Source: Pseudothermotoga hypogea DSM 11164 = NBRC 106472 (GTDB lineage: Bacteria; Thermotogota; Thermotogae; Thermotogales; DSM-5069). Taken from it: DNA of 64,000 nt. This document shows, in pieces, positions 17,228 to 26,478 of the stretch (the first letter of the stretch is position 1; every line of letters starts with the position of its first letter). The DNA is taken from NCBI RefSeq assembly GCF_000816145.1, contig NZ_CP007141.1:1364001-1428000 (forward strand), read 5' to 3'. A model generated the notes under the pieces. The model did not search any database, had not been told where the DNA came from, and saw only the letters and a program-made list of their open reading frames with translations. Both the position numbers and the translations under genes were made by a program.

Positions 17228-18097
17228 CTACTTCGCTCGTTCTCTCTTTATGAGTATATCTATCCTGCGGTAGACGTTTCTCAACTGGTTCAATCGGGCC
17301 TCGTAGCGTCTTTCGAGCTCGTTCAGCGAAGCTGTGTATTGCGAAGCCGATATCTCCCCAGCCTTGAAGCGTTCCAAGACCAAATTTCTCTCGATCTCGA
17401 TCTCCTTTTGGAGTGCTTCTATCTCTTTTCTTATCGGCCAATCTCCCATACCTATAGGATAAAAACGCTGAGGATCGTAAAAATAATCTGGATCGAACCT
17501 TCCAGCCCTGACGTCGGCGAGCCTCTCGATGGATCTACGACGCTTCAACTCGTCCGTAAAGAATTGTATAACACTCGCAGCCCTCGCGCTACTCAGATGC
17601 CAGTTCGAAACGTAGATGGAATCCGCCGGAACAGGTCGATCGTCCGCATAACCGTAGACGTTGATCACGTTCATCGTGTGCTCGATCACTATGGCGCCTA
17701 TCCTTCCGAGCAACTCCTTCGCTTCGACCGTGAGTTTCGCGCTCGCCGGTTCGAAGAACGCCATGTCCTGCATTATTATGACTGTTCCTTCGTCCTTTTC
17801 CTGTACGGTGATCTTGCCTTTGTATTCTTCGGCGATCCTCATGAGTTCTTCGTAGACACCGCGTTTCGACGTGATCAACGGTTCTTCGGCCAAGCTCTTG
17901 CCACCAGTCAGAACGCTCGGTGGTAAACCTGTGAGTGGTGATCTCAAACCCACAACGATCTGTTGGAACTTTCCAGGGCTTATCGTGGACATTGAGAACA
18001 AAAGCACGAAAAAAGTGAGCAGCAGGGTCACCATGTCACCGTAGGTGGTGAGCCAGCTGGCCTTCGGTGCCTCGTAACTTTTTTTCTTGCGAGGCAT
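17228..18097 (-). CDS. motB: Flagellar stator protein MotB
   Basis: 289 residues. Basic N-terminus, one transmembrane helix containing the ion-binding Asp in WLTTYGDMVTLLLTFF, plug region, and an OmpA-like peptidoglycan-binding domain (about 135-215) with VINVYGYADDRPVP. The C-terminal 70 residues are an extra charged helical extension (EALQKEIEIERN, ELERRYEARLNQL) beyond the usual OmpA domain. The ATG directly overlaps the motA stop region. The coupling ion cannot be assigned with certainty. Confidence 0.95.
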   Translation of the reverse strand: MPRKKKSYEAPKASWLTTYGDMVTLLLTFFVLLFSMSTISPGKFQQIVVGLRSPLTGLPPSVLTGGKSLAEEPLITSKRGVYEELMRIAEEYKGKITVQEKDEGTVIIMQDMAFFEPASAKLTVEAKELLGRIGAIVIEHTMNVINVYGYADDRPVPADSIYVSNWHLSSARAASVIQFFTDELKRRRSIERLADVRAGRFDPDYFYDPQRFYPIGMGDWPIRKEIEALQKEIEIERNLVLERFKAGEISASQYTASLNELERRYEARLNQLRNVYRRIDILIKRERAK

Positions 18098-18885
18098 CAG
18101 GCAGCCTCCCTACCGAGGGATGCTTCGTACGCAGCCTTTTCCTCGTTGGTGAGGAACGATTTCAATTTTTCTTCCAAGACCCTCGGGTTTTCTCCAGCTT
18201 GAATAGAAAGCACTCCCTCGAGGATCATCTGTTTCTGCCTCAGGATCTTTATGGCCCTCCTTCCGAGTTTCTCACCCATGGGAAGAAAGACAGCGTTCGA
18301 AAGGATCGAGCCATAGAAGGTTGTGACCAAAGCCACCGACATGTTCGGACCTATGGTCTCGGGGTTGTTCAACGTTCTCAACATGCCTATGAGACCGATC
18401 AGTGTTCCAATCATTCCGTAGGCTGGCGCGAAAGCACCTGCCGAGTCCATCATCGCTTTGTTCGCCATGAGGTCTTCCTCGATTAAGTCCATCTCGGCCT
18501 CCATCATGCTCTTCAAAAGTTCTGGGTCTGTTCCATCGATAACCAACTGCAACGCCTTCTTCATGAACGGATCTTCGATCTCGTTCAGGTTCTCTTCCAG
18601 AGAAAGCAAACCTTCCCTCCTGGCCTTCTCCGAAAAAGACACGAGCGTTCTCACCAGTCCGATGTTGTCGATCTTGGGCTCTTTGAAAGTGGACATGATG
18701 ACGCCCAAGATACGAAAACTCCTTTCTTTGGGATGAGAGGCGATCGTGGAGGCGAACGCGCCACCGATGGTTATGAAAACAGACGGTAGATCCAAAAACG
18801 CGCTCGGTGCAGATTTACCGATGAATATTCCAAAGAATATCATGCCGAAGGCCATCAGCACGCCGAGAATTGTCGATATGTCCAC
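18097..18885 (-). CDS. motA: Flagellar stator protein MotA
   Basis: 262 residues with four membrane segments: two near the N-terminus (ILGVLMAFGMIFFGIFIG, FITIGGAFASTIASHP) and two after the cytoplasmic loop (GMIGTLIGLIGMLR, VALVTTFYGSILSNAVFLP). The loop carries the charged residues that contact FliG. Pairs with the adjacent motB; the two open frames abut at 18097. Confidence 0.96.
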   Translation of the reverse strand: MDISTILGVLMAFGMIFFGIFIGKSAPSAFLDLPSVFITIGGAFASTIASHPKERSFRILGVIMSTFKEPKIDNIGLVRTLVSFSEKARREGLLSLEENLNEIEDPFMKKALQLVIDGTDPELLKSMMEAEMDLIEEDLMANKAMMDSAGAFAPAYGMIGTLIGLIGMLRTLNNPETIGPNMSVALVTTFYGSILSNAVFLPMGEKLGRRAIKILRQKQMILEGVLSIQAGENPRVLEEKLKSFLTNEEKAAYEASLGREAA

Positions 18886-18888
18886 GCA

Positions 18889-19113
18889 TCACCCCTCCCC
18901 TTCACGAGGGATGTATTTGATTAGATCGAGCACCGGGTAAGCCTGTCTCTTGTATTCTATCACCCGGCGAATGACTTCCTCGACGCTCTCCTGAACGATG
19001 TACTTCTTACCGTTGAACAGGGTTATGGTCGTGTCCGGTAAAGCTTCGACGGTCTCTATCATCTCAGCGTTGAGCACGAATCTTTGACCTTTAAGGCGCG
19101 TCAGCCAGATCAT
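18889..19113 (-). CDS. flbD: Flagellar protein FlbD
   Basis: 74 residues starting MIWLTRLKGQRFVLNAEMIE, the typical FlbD pattern (ILTRLNGxxFxLN), followed by an amphipathic helix with EEVIRRVIEYKR. FlbD is a small protein of unknown mechanism encoded between the hook and stator genes in many Gram-positive, spirochaete and Thermotogae flagellar operons, which is the position here. Confidence 0.9.
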   Translation of the reverse strand: MIWLTRLKGQRFVLNAEMIETVEALPDTTITLFNGKKYIVQESVEEVIRRVIEYKRQAYPVLDLIKYIPREGEG

Positions 19114-19124
19114 TCACCATCACC

Positions 19125-21275
19125 TTATCTTCTCAGCGCCACGAGTTCTCCAAGGATCGTATCGGCGGTCGTTATCACCCTCGCGTTCGCTTGGAAACCC
19201 CTCTGGGCGATGATCATCTTCGTGAACTCCTCTGCCAGATCGACGTTCGACATCTCTAACGCACCGGGAATGAGCGTGCCTCTTCCACCCGTTCCGGCGG
19301 CACCTATCTGCGCAAGACCGCTGTTCGCAGATGGCACATAGAGAGAATTACCGACTTCCGTCAAACCTGCGGGGTTGTTGAATATGGCGAGCGCCACTTG
19401 CCCAAGCAGGTCCGTCAAACCGTTACTGAAGGTCCCTATGATCTGTCCTGCTTCGTTGACCGCGAAAGACTGAAGCGTTCCAAGTGCGTTTCCATTCTGG
19501 TAGGTGAACGTGGCGCTGTTGGCACCGGCGAACTGCGTGAGCGCGGTCAAGTCCAAATCGATCGTCACCGTGCCATCACCCATGTGCGAAGCGTCGAACT
19601 GTATCGTGCGAAGTTCCGAATCGCTCACCTGGAAAGTTTGATTATTTTCGTCCCAGGTGATACCGTACAGGGTGCTCAGACGGCCGGATTCGTTGAAGTC
19701 AACCACACCACCAATGTAAGGTGTGTTGTTGTAGCTCGTTTGACCGTTCGCATCTATGTAAGTGATCGGTTCACCGCTCGCCGTGTAGACCCTCCAGATC
19801 CAAGCGTTTTTCATGTCATCGTACTGTCCGAGCCTGATGAACTCGATGTACAGTGAGTATGGATTTCCGAGCGTGTCGTAAACTTCGACGGCGGTGACGT
19901 AGCGTGGACTTTCGAAGCTCGCCGTGACGAAGTTGGAAGGACTGTCGGATTCGTAGAACCTCAGCTCACCGGAGGACGGGATGGAGATGGACGCACCGGG
20001 GGCAACAACGACTTCGTTCAATGGCAAAGACACGGTCGAGACGAACTCGACTGTGTAATTTTGACCGCTTGATATACCATCATCACTGATGGTGAATTGC
20101 CCATTGCTGACGTCCACGGGTCCTTCGAAGATGACTTGATCGTTGCTCTCATCTATCACCCTCACCCTGTAGGTTCCGTCTGGTGGGATGTCCAATGAGT
20201 TTGTTATGTCCGTATGTGTGATTTGATCATCGCTTGCAGGAGTGACGCCTGAGACTGTGTTTCGCCTGAAGTAGAGATAGACGTTGTAACTTCTTCCACT
20301 CACTATATCCGTATCGTTTATCGTCATCGTTCCACCGGTGGAAGTATTCTCTCCTTGGTAGATTATCCTACCGTTGCTGTCCGTCACCATGACGTAGTAC
20401 GTACCGTTCGGCCGAGTAGCATCGTTTACACTTAAAGTCCCATTCACCGTTGCGTTGATTGTGTAAGAGGAGGTAGGATTAAGGGTGGAAAACAGATAAT
20501 TTCCAGACTCCACCACCCTGCCGAACTGGTTCACGACGACGTAGCCTTCTCCTATCAAGGTGTTGCTCTCATCGTAGGCTCTCCAGGTGTAGCTCTGATT
20601 CTCCGTGAACGGACCGTTTTGCCTTGCAATATCTGCCTCAGTTCTTGAAAACACGAACCTCACGGTGTGTTGTTGACCGTTATCGTCCGTAACAGTCATT
20701 GCGAAAGGAAGTATGCCCGAAGTGGAGTTCAAATTACCCTCCATCCTCGCCAAGCTCGTCGCGTTCGCCGGCATCGTCATTCCCGCACTTATGACTATGT
20801 CCCCTATGGGTTGGTTCGTGTCTATGTAGCGCTGACCCGTGGTTGGATCTTGAACAGCTGTCCAACCTTGCACCTTCATACCCGTGGAAGAATGGATGAG
20901 CGTTCCGTTCATGTCCACATCGAGCGCACCTGCGCGCGTGTAGTAGTAACCTTGACCGTCGCTCAGTACAAAGAAACCATCTCCTTGGATCGCCAGATCG
21001 AGTTTTCTACCAGTGTTCTGGAAAGAACCTTGAGTCATGATCTTGTCCACCGTGGCGAGCTGTGAACCAAGGCCTATCTGTATTGGGTTCGTACCTCCGA
21101 CGTTGTTCTGCGGAGCACGCGCGGCTTTGAGAGTCTGGAGCAGAGCGGTTTGAAAGGTGACGCGTGAACCTTTGAAACCCACAGTGTTGACGTTGGAGAT
21201 GTTGTTACCTATCACGTCGAGCTCGTACTGGAAGTTCCTCATTCCAGAAACGCCACTGAACATTGAGCGCATCAT
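19125..21275 (-). CDS. flgE: Flagellar hook protein FlgE, long form with inserted repeats
   Basis: 716 residues, against about 400 in E. coli. The N-terminal rod/hook motif (SGMRNFQYELDVIGNNISNVNT begins at residue 10) and the C-terminal helix (VDLAEEFTKMIIAQRGFQANAR) are standard and form the D0/D1 core. The extra length is in the surface-exposed middle: residues 288-336 and 364-412 are related beta-rich units (NGTYYVMVTDSNG, DGTYRVRVIDESND) probably forming an extra domain on the outer hook. The ATG at 21275 follows AGGAGGTGTGAACTGCC. Located between flgD and flbD. Confidence 0.95.
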   Translation of the reverse strand: MMRSMFSGVSGMRNFQYELDVIGNNISNVNTVGFKGSRVTFQTALLQTLKAARAPQNNVGGTNPIQIGLGSQLATVDKIMTQGSFQNTGRKLDLAIQGDGFFVLSDGQGYYYTRAGALDVDMNGTLIHSSTGMKVQGWTAVQDPTTGQRYIDTNQPIGDIVISAGMTMPANATSLARMEGNLNSTSGILPFAMTVTDDNGQQHTVRFVFSRTEADIARQNGPFTENQSYTWRAYDESNTLIGEGYVVVNQFGRVVESGNYLFSTLNPTSSYTINATVNGTLSVNDATRPNGTYYVMVTDSNGRIIYQGENTSTGGTMTINDTDIVSGRSYNVYLYFRRNTVSGVTPASDDQITHTDITNSLDIPPDGTYRVRVIDESNDQVIFEGPVDVSNGQFTISDDGISSGQNYTVEFVSTVSLPLNEVVVAPGASISIPSSGELRFYESDSPSNFVTASFESPRYVTAVEVYDTLGNPYSLYIEFIRLGQYDDMKNAWIWRVYTASGEPITYIDANGQTSYNNTPYIGGVVDFNESGRLSTLYGITWDENNQTFQVSDSELRTIQFDASHMGDGTVTIDLDLTALTQFAGANSATFTYQNGNALGTLQSFAVNEAGQIIGTFSNGLTDLLGQVALAIFNNPAGLTEVGNSLYVPSANSGLAQIGAAGTGGRGTLIPGALEMSNVDLAEEFTKMIIAQRGFQANARVITTADTILGELVALRR
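20040..20414 (-). repeat. Two divergent domain repeats inside flgE
   Basis: Two copies of a roughly 49-residue beta-rich unit, 76 residues apart, in the variable region of FlgE. Each runs from PxGTYxVxVxD through a short loop to SGxxYxVxxxF. The repeat is seen at the protein level; the DNA copies have diverged. Confidence 0.6.
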
Positions 21276-21281
21276 GGCAGT

Positions 21282-21938
21282 TCACACCTCCTGTGAGATC
21301 TCGATGACGGAAGCCAAAGGATACTCTTTACCATTGACGTAGACGTAGATCTGGTTGTTTTTGAACTTCACAGATTCCACCACTCCAGCCTGAACACCTC
21401 CGATCAACACTTCACCGCTTTCAGTGATCTTGCTGACGGTATAGGTGTAGGTGCCGTCGGCTACGGGAAGCCCCGCATCGTTCCTCGCGTCCCACACGTA
21501 GGCGTGAGTTCCAGCGTCGAGAACACCACTCGTTGCCTGTTTGACCAGATTGCCGTTCGAATCGTAGATTCTCACCACAACTGGAGCTCTCTCATCGAGA
21601 TCGAACACAATGCTCTCTGCACGCTGGTTGGCAACAGTGATCTGGTTCGACTGAACCACGACGTGTTTTCCTATCAACGAAGCGGCTTGGGCTTGTAAAG
21701 ATCCCTGCTGGAGCTTCAGGAAATCTTGGATGGACTTGGTCATGTTGGTGATCTGTTCGAGCGTTGAAAACTGCGTGAGTTGGGCTATGAACTCTCTGTT
21801 CTCCATGGGTTCGAGAGGATTTTGGTTCTTCAGCTGTGTCACGAGCAAAAGCAGGAAAGCGTTCTTGTCGAGCTCTTTGCTCGCGGTTCTCTGGGAGGGA
21901 ACATAAAGGCTCGAATAAGGATCAATCGCGTTGATCAT
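21282..21938 (-). CDS. flgD: Flagellar hook-capping protein FlgD
   Basis: About 218 residues. The N-terminal KNAFLLLLVTQLKNQNPLEP is the FlgD signature; a middle beta domain with FDLDERAPVVVRIYDSNG and THAYVWDARNDAGLPVADG is the FlgD Ig-like region. FlgD caps the growing hook and is later replaced. The ATG at 21938 is preferred because GGAGG lies 9 bases upstream; the frame is open to 21980 but that part overlaps fliK. It precedes flgE directly. Confidence 0.93.
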   Translation of the reverse strand: MINAIDPYSSLYVPSQRTASKELDKNAFLLLLVTQLKNQNPLEPMENREFIAQLTQFSTLEQITNMTKSIQDFLKLQQGSLQAQAASLIGKHVVVQSNQITVANQRAESIVFDLDERAPVVVRIYDSNGNLVKQATSGVLDAGTHAYVWDARNDAGLPVADGTYTYTVSKITESGEVLIGGVQAGVVESVKFKNNQIYVYVNGKEYPLASVIEISQEV

Positions 21939-23976
21939 CTTCATCACCCTCCTGTTCTTTTCTTCGGTGCTGCTGTTCATGCTGTGTGAATTGCTGGTTG
22001 TTTTCTCTTTCTTCGTTCGTCTGTTCCTGCTCGAACTTCGGGTTCATCCTCACTTCGATCTGTTCGACTTTGAAACCCAAACTCGAGAGTCTCGAGGCCA
22101 ATTCCTTGGAGCTGTTCTCTATCATCTGTTTGGCTTCTTGCGTTGAAACTCTCATGAGGATCGTCAGTCTGTCCTGTTGTTTGACCAGTTCTATTTCGAG
22201 TTTTCCAAGTGAAGGTGGTGAGAGTTGAAGCTCTGCTCTCTCACTGAAGGTTTCTCTCATCTGTTTGATGGTCTCGACGATCGTTTGTAGATTCTGAGAC
22301 CTCTGCTCTTGCTCCACCCTCACAACGATCTGATCGACGCTCTTGTGTTCGACTCTGACATGCTGGATCGATGGTTGTTCCTGCTCGTAAGCTCTCTTGG
22401 CGAGTTTGTTGTTCATGGTTTCTTTGAGTTGCTCAGTGCTTTGGAGTTTCTCGGTTCTTTGCTGAAGTGGTTCTTGTTCAACCTGCTTGACCTCTTTCGC
22501 GACCGTGAGTTTGAAGGTTTCTATCTTTATGGGCTCTCTCACCTTGATCGTTTCTGGCATTTCTCTCTTCAGATGTTTGAACTGCGTCGCTTCACTGCTG
22601 ACCTCTTTGACGTAGCGAGAAAGGTTGTCCACGATCAATCTCACTTGTGCGGCGCTGAGAACGATCGCGGGTCCTGGCTGAGACATCGAAACGTTCTTGC
22701 TCGTCACATCAGCTTCGTTGTTCTTCACATCTTTGGTCTTGATCTCTATTTGCTGTGCAACCAACGCGATCTTCTGGCGGGATGGCGAGACCAGTTCTGG
22801 CTCGGTGGCGTCAGCCTCGAGGTTTTGAACCTTTGAAAGGATCGGTTTCAATTCCTCGTGTGTGGTTTCCTTCTTCAAAAATTGGAGTTGTTTTGACTCG
22901 AACCTTTGCTGAGTTTCGACGCTGTTCTTCAGCGGACTTCTGTTGAACTGAACCTGTATGGCTGAGCTCACGTTCGAAAGATTTTCCTGTGAGAACGTCA
23001 CTTGCGCAGCTTGTGAAATCTGAGCGCCTTGAGATTGGGTGAGATTTTCGGACCTCGCGACGTTCTGGCTTTCTTGACTTTGAAGTCTGAAATTCGACGC
23101 ACCATGCGAAGGTTTCACGTTGATGTTCGTCAGGTTTTTCTGCGCGGTTTCAACGACGGTTTCTCGTCTGTTTTGCTCTTCGCTCTTTGAAGCTGCTTGT
23201 TCGTTTTTCTGCGTTTGTATCAACAACGCGTCGTTCAAAACATTTTGGTTCTGTCCAGCTCGTTGCGTTGTTTGGTGAACGTCTTGAGCGCGTGAAAATT
23301 CACTGATCTGTGTGATTTGCTCACCTTGGTTCGTTTGCTTCACTGACGTAACGTTCGACACGTTCTGACTCTGCACAGATCGTTGTACTTGTCCTCTCTG
23401 ATCGGTGCTTTGAGTGCGTGTGGATTCGTTGCCGTTCTGGACCAGTTGGTTCTGCTTCGAGACCGTGGCGTTCAAAATGTCTGGATTCGATACGAAATGT
23501 TGTGCCTTGGGGTGAACTTTTTGAACGTTCGCCGTGATGTCCTGTTCTGATTCGTTCTCACGTTTCTCAAAAGTTTTCGTTTCGATCGAGCTTGACTGAC
23601 CTGTGGGGAGGTCCTTCTTGATCTGTGGTTCAGATTGGTTAGATTCTTCCTCGGGACCTTGGCTCGTGGGGAGGTCTTTCACAGGTACTTTCAAAGAGTG
23701 ATCAACATCGTTCTGCATTTTTCCTTCGGCGGATTCGTCATTGGCTTTCTTTTCGATGGTGAGCGGGTTGAAGCCTTCGAGTGAAACTTTATTGATGTTC
23801 TGTGCGAGCTGGACGATACTTTGAGTCGAACTGGGAGCTTTCTGCAACGTGACGAAGCCTTCGGCTTGTTGGTTGAGTATTTTTTGTTGTACCATTTTCA
23901 AAACGTCTGCGAACGAGATGGATCCTTTCTTGACGAAGTTGTGTGTTTCGACGATCACTTGACCTTGTTCGTTCAC
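21922..23976 (-). CDS. fliK: Flagellar hook-length control protein FliK
   Basis: 684 residues, a secreted molecular ruler. Residues 60-550 are a long Gln/Asn/Ser/Lys-rich low-complexity stretch likely to be extended, and the C-terminal domain (about 580-660) has the conserved LQLSPPSLGKLEIELVKQ and the helix KELASRLSSLGFKVEQIEV that talks to FlhB. The tail is rich in Gln, Glu and His. The start is a GTG with no strong ribosome site, so the N-terminus is uncertain by a few residues. Ruler length fits the enlarged FlgE. Confidence 0.9.
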   Translation of the reverse strand: MNEQGQVIVETHNFVKKGSISFADVLKMVQQKILNQQAEGFVTLQKAPSSTQSIVQLAQNINKVSLEGFNPLTIEKKANDESAEGKMQNDVDHSLKVPVKDLPTSQGPEEESNQSEPQIKKDLPTGQSSSIETKTFEKRENESEQDITANVQKVHPKAQHFVSNPDILNATVSKQNQLVQNGNESTRTQSTDQRGQVQRSVQSQNVSNVTSVKQTNQGEQITQISEFSRAQDVHQTTQRAGQNQNVLNDALLIQTQKNEQAASKSEEQNRRETVVETAQKNLTNINVKPSHGASNFRLQSQESQNVARSENLTQSQGAQISQAAQVTFSQENLSNVSSAIQVQFNRSPLKNSVETQQRFESKQLQFLKKETTHEELKPILSKVQNLEADATEPELVSPSRQKIALVAQQIEIKTKDVKNNEADVTSKNVSMSQPGPAIVLSAAQVRLIVDNLSRYVKEVSSEATQFKHLKREMPETIKVREPIKIETFKLTVAKEVKQVEQEPLQQRTEKLQSTEQLKETMNNKLAKRAYEQEQPSIQHVRVEHKSVDQIVVRVEQEQRSQNLQTIVETIKQMRETFSERAELQLSPPSLGKLEIELVKQQDRLTILMRVSTQEAKQMIENSSKELASRLSSLGFKVEQIEVRMNPKFEQEQTNEERENNQQFTQHEQQHRRKEQEGDEDDQRD

Positions 23977-23987
23977 TGGTTGAGGTT

Positions 23988-24956
23988 TTATAGACTCACC
24001 CCCCTGAGAACGAGTTTCTGAAAGAGTCGCTCGTTTTGGTCTTTGAGTTTTTTCATGATCTCTCTGGTTCGTTCAGGCTCAAGTTTGGAAAAGAGAACCA
24101 GCACGGCGTTTTCATCCAGAGACAGTGAATCGATCATGTTCAGGATTTCCTCGTCGCTCATCTGTCTCAAAAATTCGATGGAAAGTGTTTGAACCACGCT
24201 CGCTTCGATGAGTGAAGAGAGCTGTGCGTTGATGTACCGCTGTCTCTCCTCGAGCTCTTTGTTCAGTTCAGACAGATTCTTGCTCACCAACTCGAAGCTC
24301 GCAATGTTGTTCATAACCTCGGCAGCTTTGTTTGGGTTCAGTTTCCCGAGTTCTGAAATCACATCTGCGCGTGTGGTTGCATCCAACTTCGAAAGCGCCA
24401 TGGCGATGGATTCCACTGAGTACTTCTCGCTCGCGAGCACCGACGCTATGGCCGCTGGATCGGCGCTCGCGATGGTTTGAGAGACCTTCTCGACGTCTTC
24501 TGGAACTTGAATTTTCTTCAACACCGCTTCGAGTTGCAGGTTCTTTTCTTCCCACGTCTTTTTCATCTCGAGGACGAGCTTTCTCTGTGCCTCGAGTTGC
24601 TGTCTTTCTCTATCGAGTTGTTCTCTCTCCTGGTTCAGCTGTTGCAGCAGCTGCTGTACTCTCTCCGTTGTGGCGCTCGCCATTCTTTCGAAATACTGAG
24701 AAGGAAAAAGCATCTGCAGAGGCTCGTACTTTATGTATCTGTTCACATAAGGTATCTTCGAGAGCAAGAACGAAATGTAGCTTCTCCAGTCTTCGATCGG
24801 TCTCACACCAAGACCCTGAAGCCTCTGAAACTCGAAGGCAAAATAACCGTACACCAAGACGGTGAAACCCAGGAAAAGAATTATTGCGAACGCTTTCAGG
24901 AACGCCGCAAATTTTTTCTTTTTCTTCTGCGCTTCTGCCAGAATAGATCCTCCCAA
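23988..24956 (-). CDS. flbB: FlbB/MotE-like flagellar membrane protein
   Basis: 322 residues: basic N-terminus, one transmembrane helix (about 20-42), a long coiled coil (about 90-155, QQLLQQLNQEREQLDRERQQ begins it), and two MgtE-N-like helical repeats (about 160-225 and 265-318, LSKLDATTRADVISELGKLNP and LFSKLEPERTREIMKKL). This is the FlbB/MotE family, periplasmic collar or MotB chaperone in other bacteria. First gene of the flagellar run; the annotated start is a TTG, and GGAGG just after it leaves the true start ambiguous. Confidence 0.82.
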   Translation of the reverse strand: MGGSILAEAQKKKKKFAAFLKAFAIILFLGFTVLVYGYFAFEFQRLQGLGVRPIEDWRSYISFLLSKIPYVNRYIKYEPLQMLFPSQYFERMASATTERVQQLLQQLNQEREQLDRERQQLEAQRKLVLEMKKTWEEKNLQLEAVLKKIQVPEDVEKVSQTIASADPAAIASVLASEKYSVESIAMALSKLDATTRADVISELGKLNPNKAAEVMNNIASFELVSKNLSELNKELEERQRYINAQLSSLIEASVVQTLSIEFLRQMSDEEILNMIDSLSLDENAVLVLFSKLEPERTREIMKKLKDQNERLFQKLVLRGVSL

Positions 24957-24991
24957 CAGATTTTTCTTTGGAGGGATGGAGAACTCCTAAT

Positions 24992-25012
24992 AAAAAAGGG
25001 CCGTACGGCCCC
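24992..25012 (-). terminator. Rho-independent terminator after the GRAM-like gene
   Basis: On the minus strand a 7-base-arm GC palindrome (GGGCCGTACGGCCC) is followed by TTTTTT. It lies between the end of the small minus-strand gene at 25091 and the first flagellar gene, separating the two units. Confidence 0.75.
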
Positions 25013-25090
25013 GAAGTGGCGTTCAGAAGATTCTACAGATACGACCCCGCGCCCCTTGGAAAGCTCAGCAGATACCACCCGAACTTCATT

Positions 25091-25402
25091 TCATACTTCG
25101 ATGCACGATACCCTTTCTTTCAAGAGCGATTCAAGGAGTCTGAAGGCTCGATCCACAGACTTGTTGGACTTGAAGTTTCCGAAGATGACTTCTTCGATCG
25201 TGTCTATCTCTATCTCACGGTTGGAAGTTTTGCAGATCAAAACGCGGGTTATCGCCTTGAAAGGCACACTGAAACTGTGGCGTTTGTCTTCAACACATCG
25301 AAAGTCGATCCGATCGTGCAAGATAGACATCTTGAAGAGCTCGTTTTTGAAGAAACTCTTCCTCAAAATCACGTTGAACGAAGCCAGCGTTCTTTGTATC
25401 AC
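25091..25402 (-). CDS. Small GRAM/PH-like domain protein
   Basis: 103 residues from a GTG. The pattern of alternating strands (DRIDFRCVED, SFSVPFKAITRVLIC, REIEIDTIEEVIFGNF) and a final amphipathic helix (VDRAFRLLESLLKER) resembles a bacterial GRAM or PH-like domain, which usually acts as a small membrane- or protein-binding module. A terminator about 80 bases downstream on the same strand supports it as a real gene; overlapping plus-strand frames are rich in His/Arg and look like shadows. The start could instead be the ATG at 25330. No function is claimed. Confidence 0.55.
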   Translation of the reverse strand: MIQRTLASFNVILRKSFFKNELFKMSILHDRIDFRCVEDKRHSFSVPFKAITRVLICKTSNREIEIDTIEEVIFGNFKSNKSVDRAFRLLESLLKERVSCIEV

Positions 25403-25477
25403 ACTTCCGCCCCGATGTTACTTTAGCTCGCCAGTCATCTTTGAAGGCTCTGCCCTGGCGTTTGTCATTGACAATTT

Positions 25478-25497
25478 TTGTCACGAGGTCGTGACAA
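25478..25497. promoter_or_regulatory. Perfect operator-like palindrome between divergent genes
   Basis: TTGTCACGA and its exact reverse complement TCGTGACAA flank a GG centre: 9-base arms between the GRAM-like gene (minus) and the Ppx/GppA-like gene (plus). It overlaps a TTGACA at 25468-25473 that could be a -35 for the plus gene, so a dimeric repressor site is likely. No regulator is encoded beside it. Confidence 0.55.
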
Positions 25498-25572
25498 GAC
25501 ACAATGAGAGAAACGCTCCGTGGCAGACAGGTGGTATGGTATCTGTTGTCGAAGCTTTGCGAGGTGATCGGT

Positions 25573-26403
25573 GTGGTGGCGGTGGTCGATCTGGGTTCGA
25601 ACTCGTTCATACTCTTGGTTCAGCACGAAGGTGAAACGCTACTGGAGGAAGTGTACGAAGTTGGGTTGAAGTCTATCGGAGACGAAGACGAAGCATTCGA
25701 ATCAGCGAGTCGAGTGGTGTCTCAGATCAAAGCCAAAGTTTCGGATGTACCCATTCACGTCTTCGGCACGGCTATCTTTCGGGAAAAGCCACATCTGTTC
25801 GAGAGGATCGTTCGGAAGTTTGGCTTGAAAGGAGAAATACTCTCTGAGGAAGACGAAGCTTATTTCACCTACATGAGCGTGGATCCAAGCTTCGAGAAAG
25901 ACATCACCGTGTTCGATCTGGGTGGTGGAAGTTTGGAAGTGGTGAGAAAAGATTGGTTCATGAGTCTTCCACTCGGGACGCACGTTCTGAACAATCTCTT
26001 CGATCTGTCACTTCCATCGATCCAGCAGTTCGAAGATGCCCTGAGACACGTTGAAGAAATGCTTCCTTCTTTTACGAATCCTGTCGGTATTGGGGGATCC
26101 TTCGTCGCGATCGCCTCGATGAGGATAGGAAAGTGGGATTTGAAAGCGGTCGAAGGTCTCATTCTGACTCACCACGATGTGGAAGCGGTGATCCAACAGC
26201 TAAGGGGAAACACCTTCGAGCAGGTACGTGGCTGGAACATCATACCAGCTGGAAGAGAGAAAACCATCGTTGCAGGCTGCGCCGTTGCGCTCGCGATAGC
26301 GAAACGTGGATCAATAAAGGTTTCAACGAAGGGTTTCAGACACACCCTCGCGAGAATGTTGGAAGAAGGAGGAATACAAAGACCTTGGGTCAGGGGTCGC
26401 TGA
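25573..26403 (+). CDS. Ppx/GppA phosphatase-family protein
   Basis: About 276 residues of the actin-like ASKHA fold: VVAVVDLGSNSFILLVQ (phosphate 1), an EEDEAYFTYM segment, FDLGGGSLEVV (phosphate 2) and VGIGGSFVAIASM. This is the exopolyphosphatase/pppGpp phosphatase domain without the C-terminal HD-like extension of E. coli Ppx. It would hydrolyse polyphosphate or pppGpp. The frame is open to an ATG at 25504, but GAGGTGAT ahead of the GTG at 25573 and the family N-terminus favour the shorter start. Confidence 0.85.
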   Translation: MVAVVDLGSNSFILLVQHEGETLLEEVYEVGLKSIGDEDEAFESASRVVSQIKAKVSDVPIHVFGTAIFREKPHLFERIVRKFGLKGEILSEEDEAYFTYMSVDPSFEKDITVFDLGGGSLEVVRKDWFMSLPLGTHVLNNLFDLSLPSIQQFEDALRHVEEMLPSFTNPVGIGGSFVAIASMRIGKWDLKAVEGLILTHHDVEAVIQQLRGNTFEQVRGWNIIPAGREKTIVAGCAVALAIAKRGSIKVSTKGFRHTLARMLEEGGIQRPWVRGR

Positions 26404-26478
26404 AATTTGTGCCGTGGTTCTCGTGTGATCTATTAGGACCGACGGCAGGAAAAATTCTTTGAGGTGATTTTTCGAGAC

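Noticed and set aside
24477-25634. 385-codon plus-strand ORF spanning flbB and the following intergenic region
   Set aside because: Low-complexity translation, no ribosome site, opposite the coiled coil of the FlbB-like gene.
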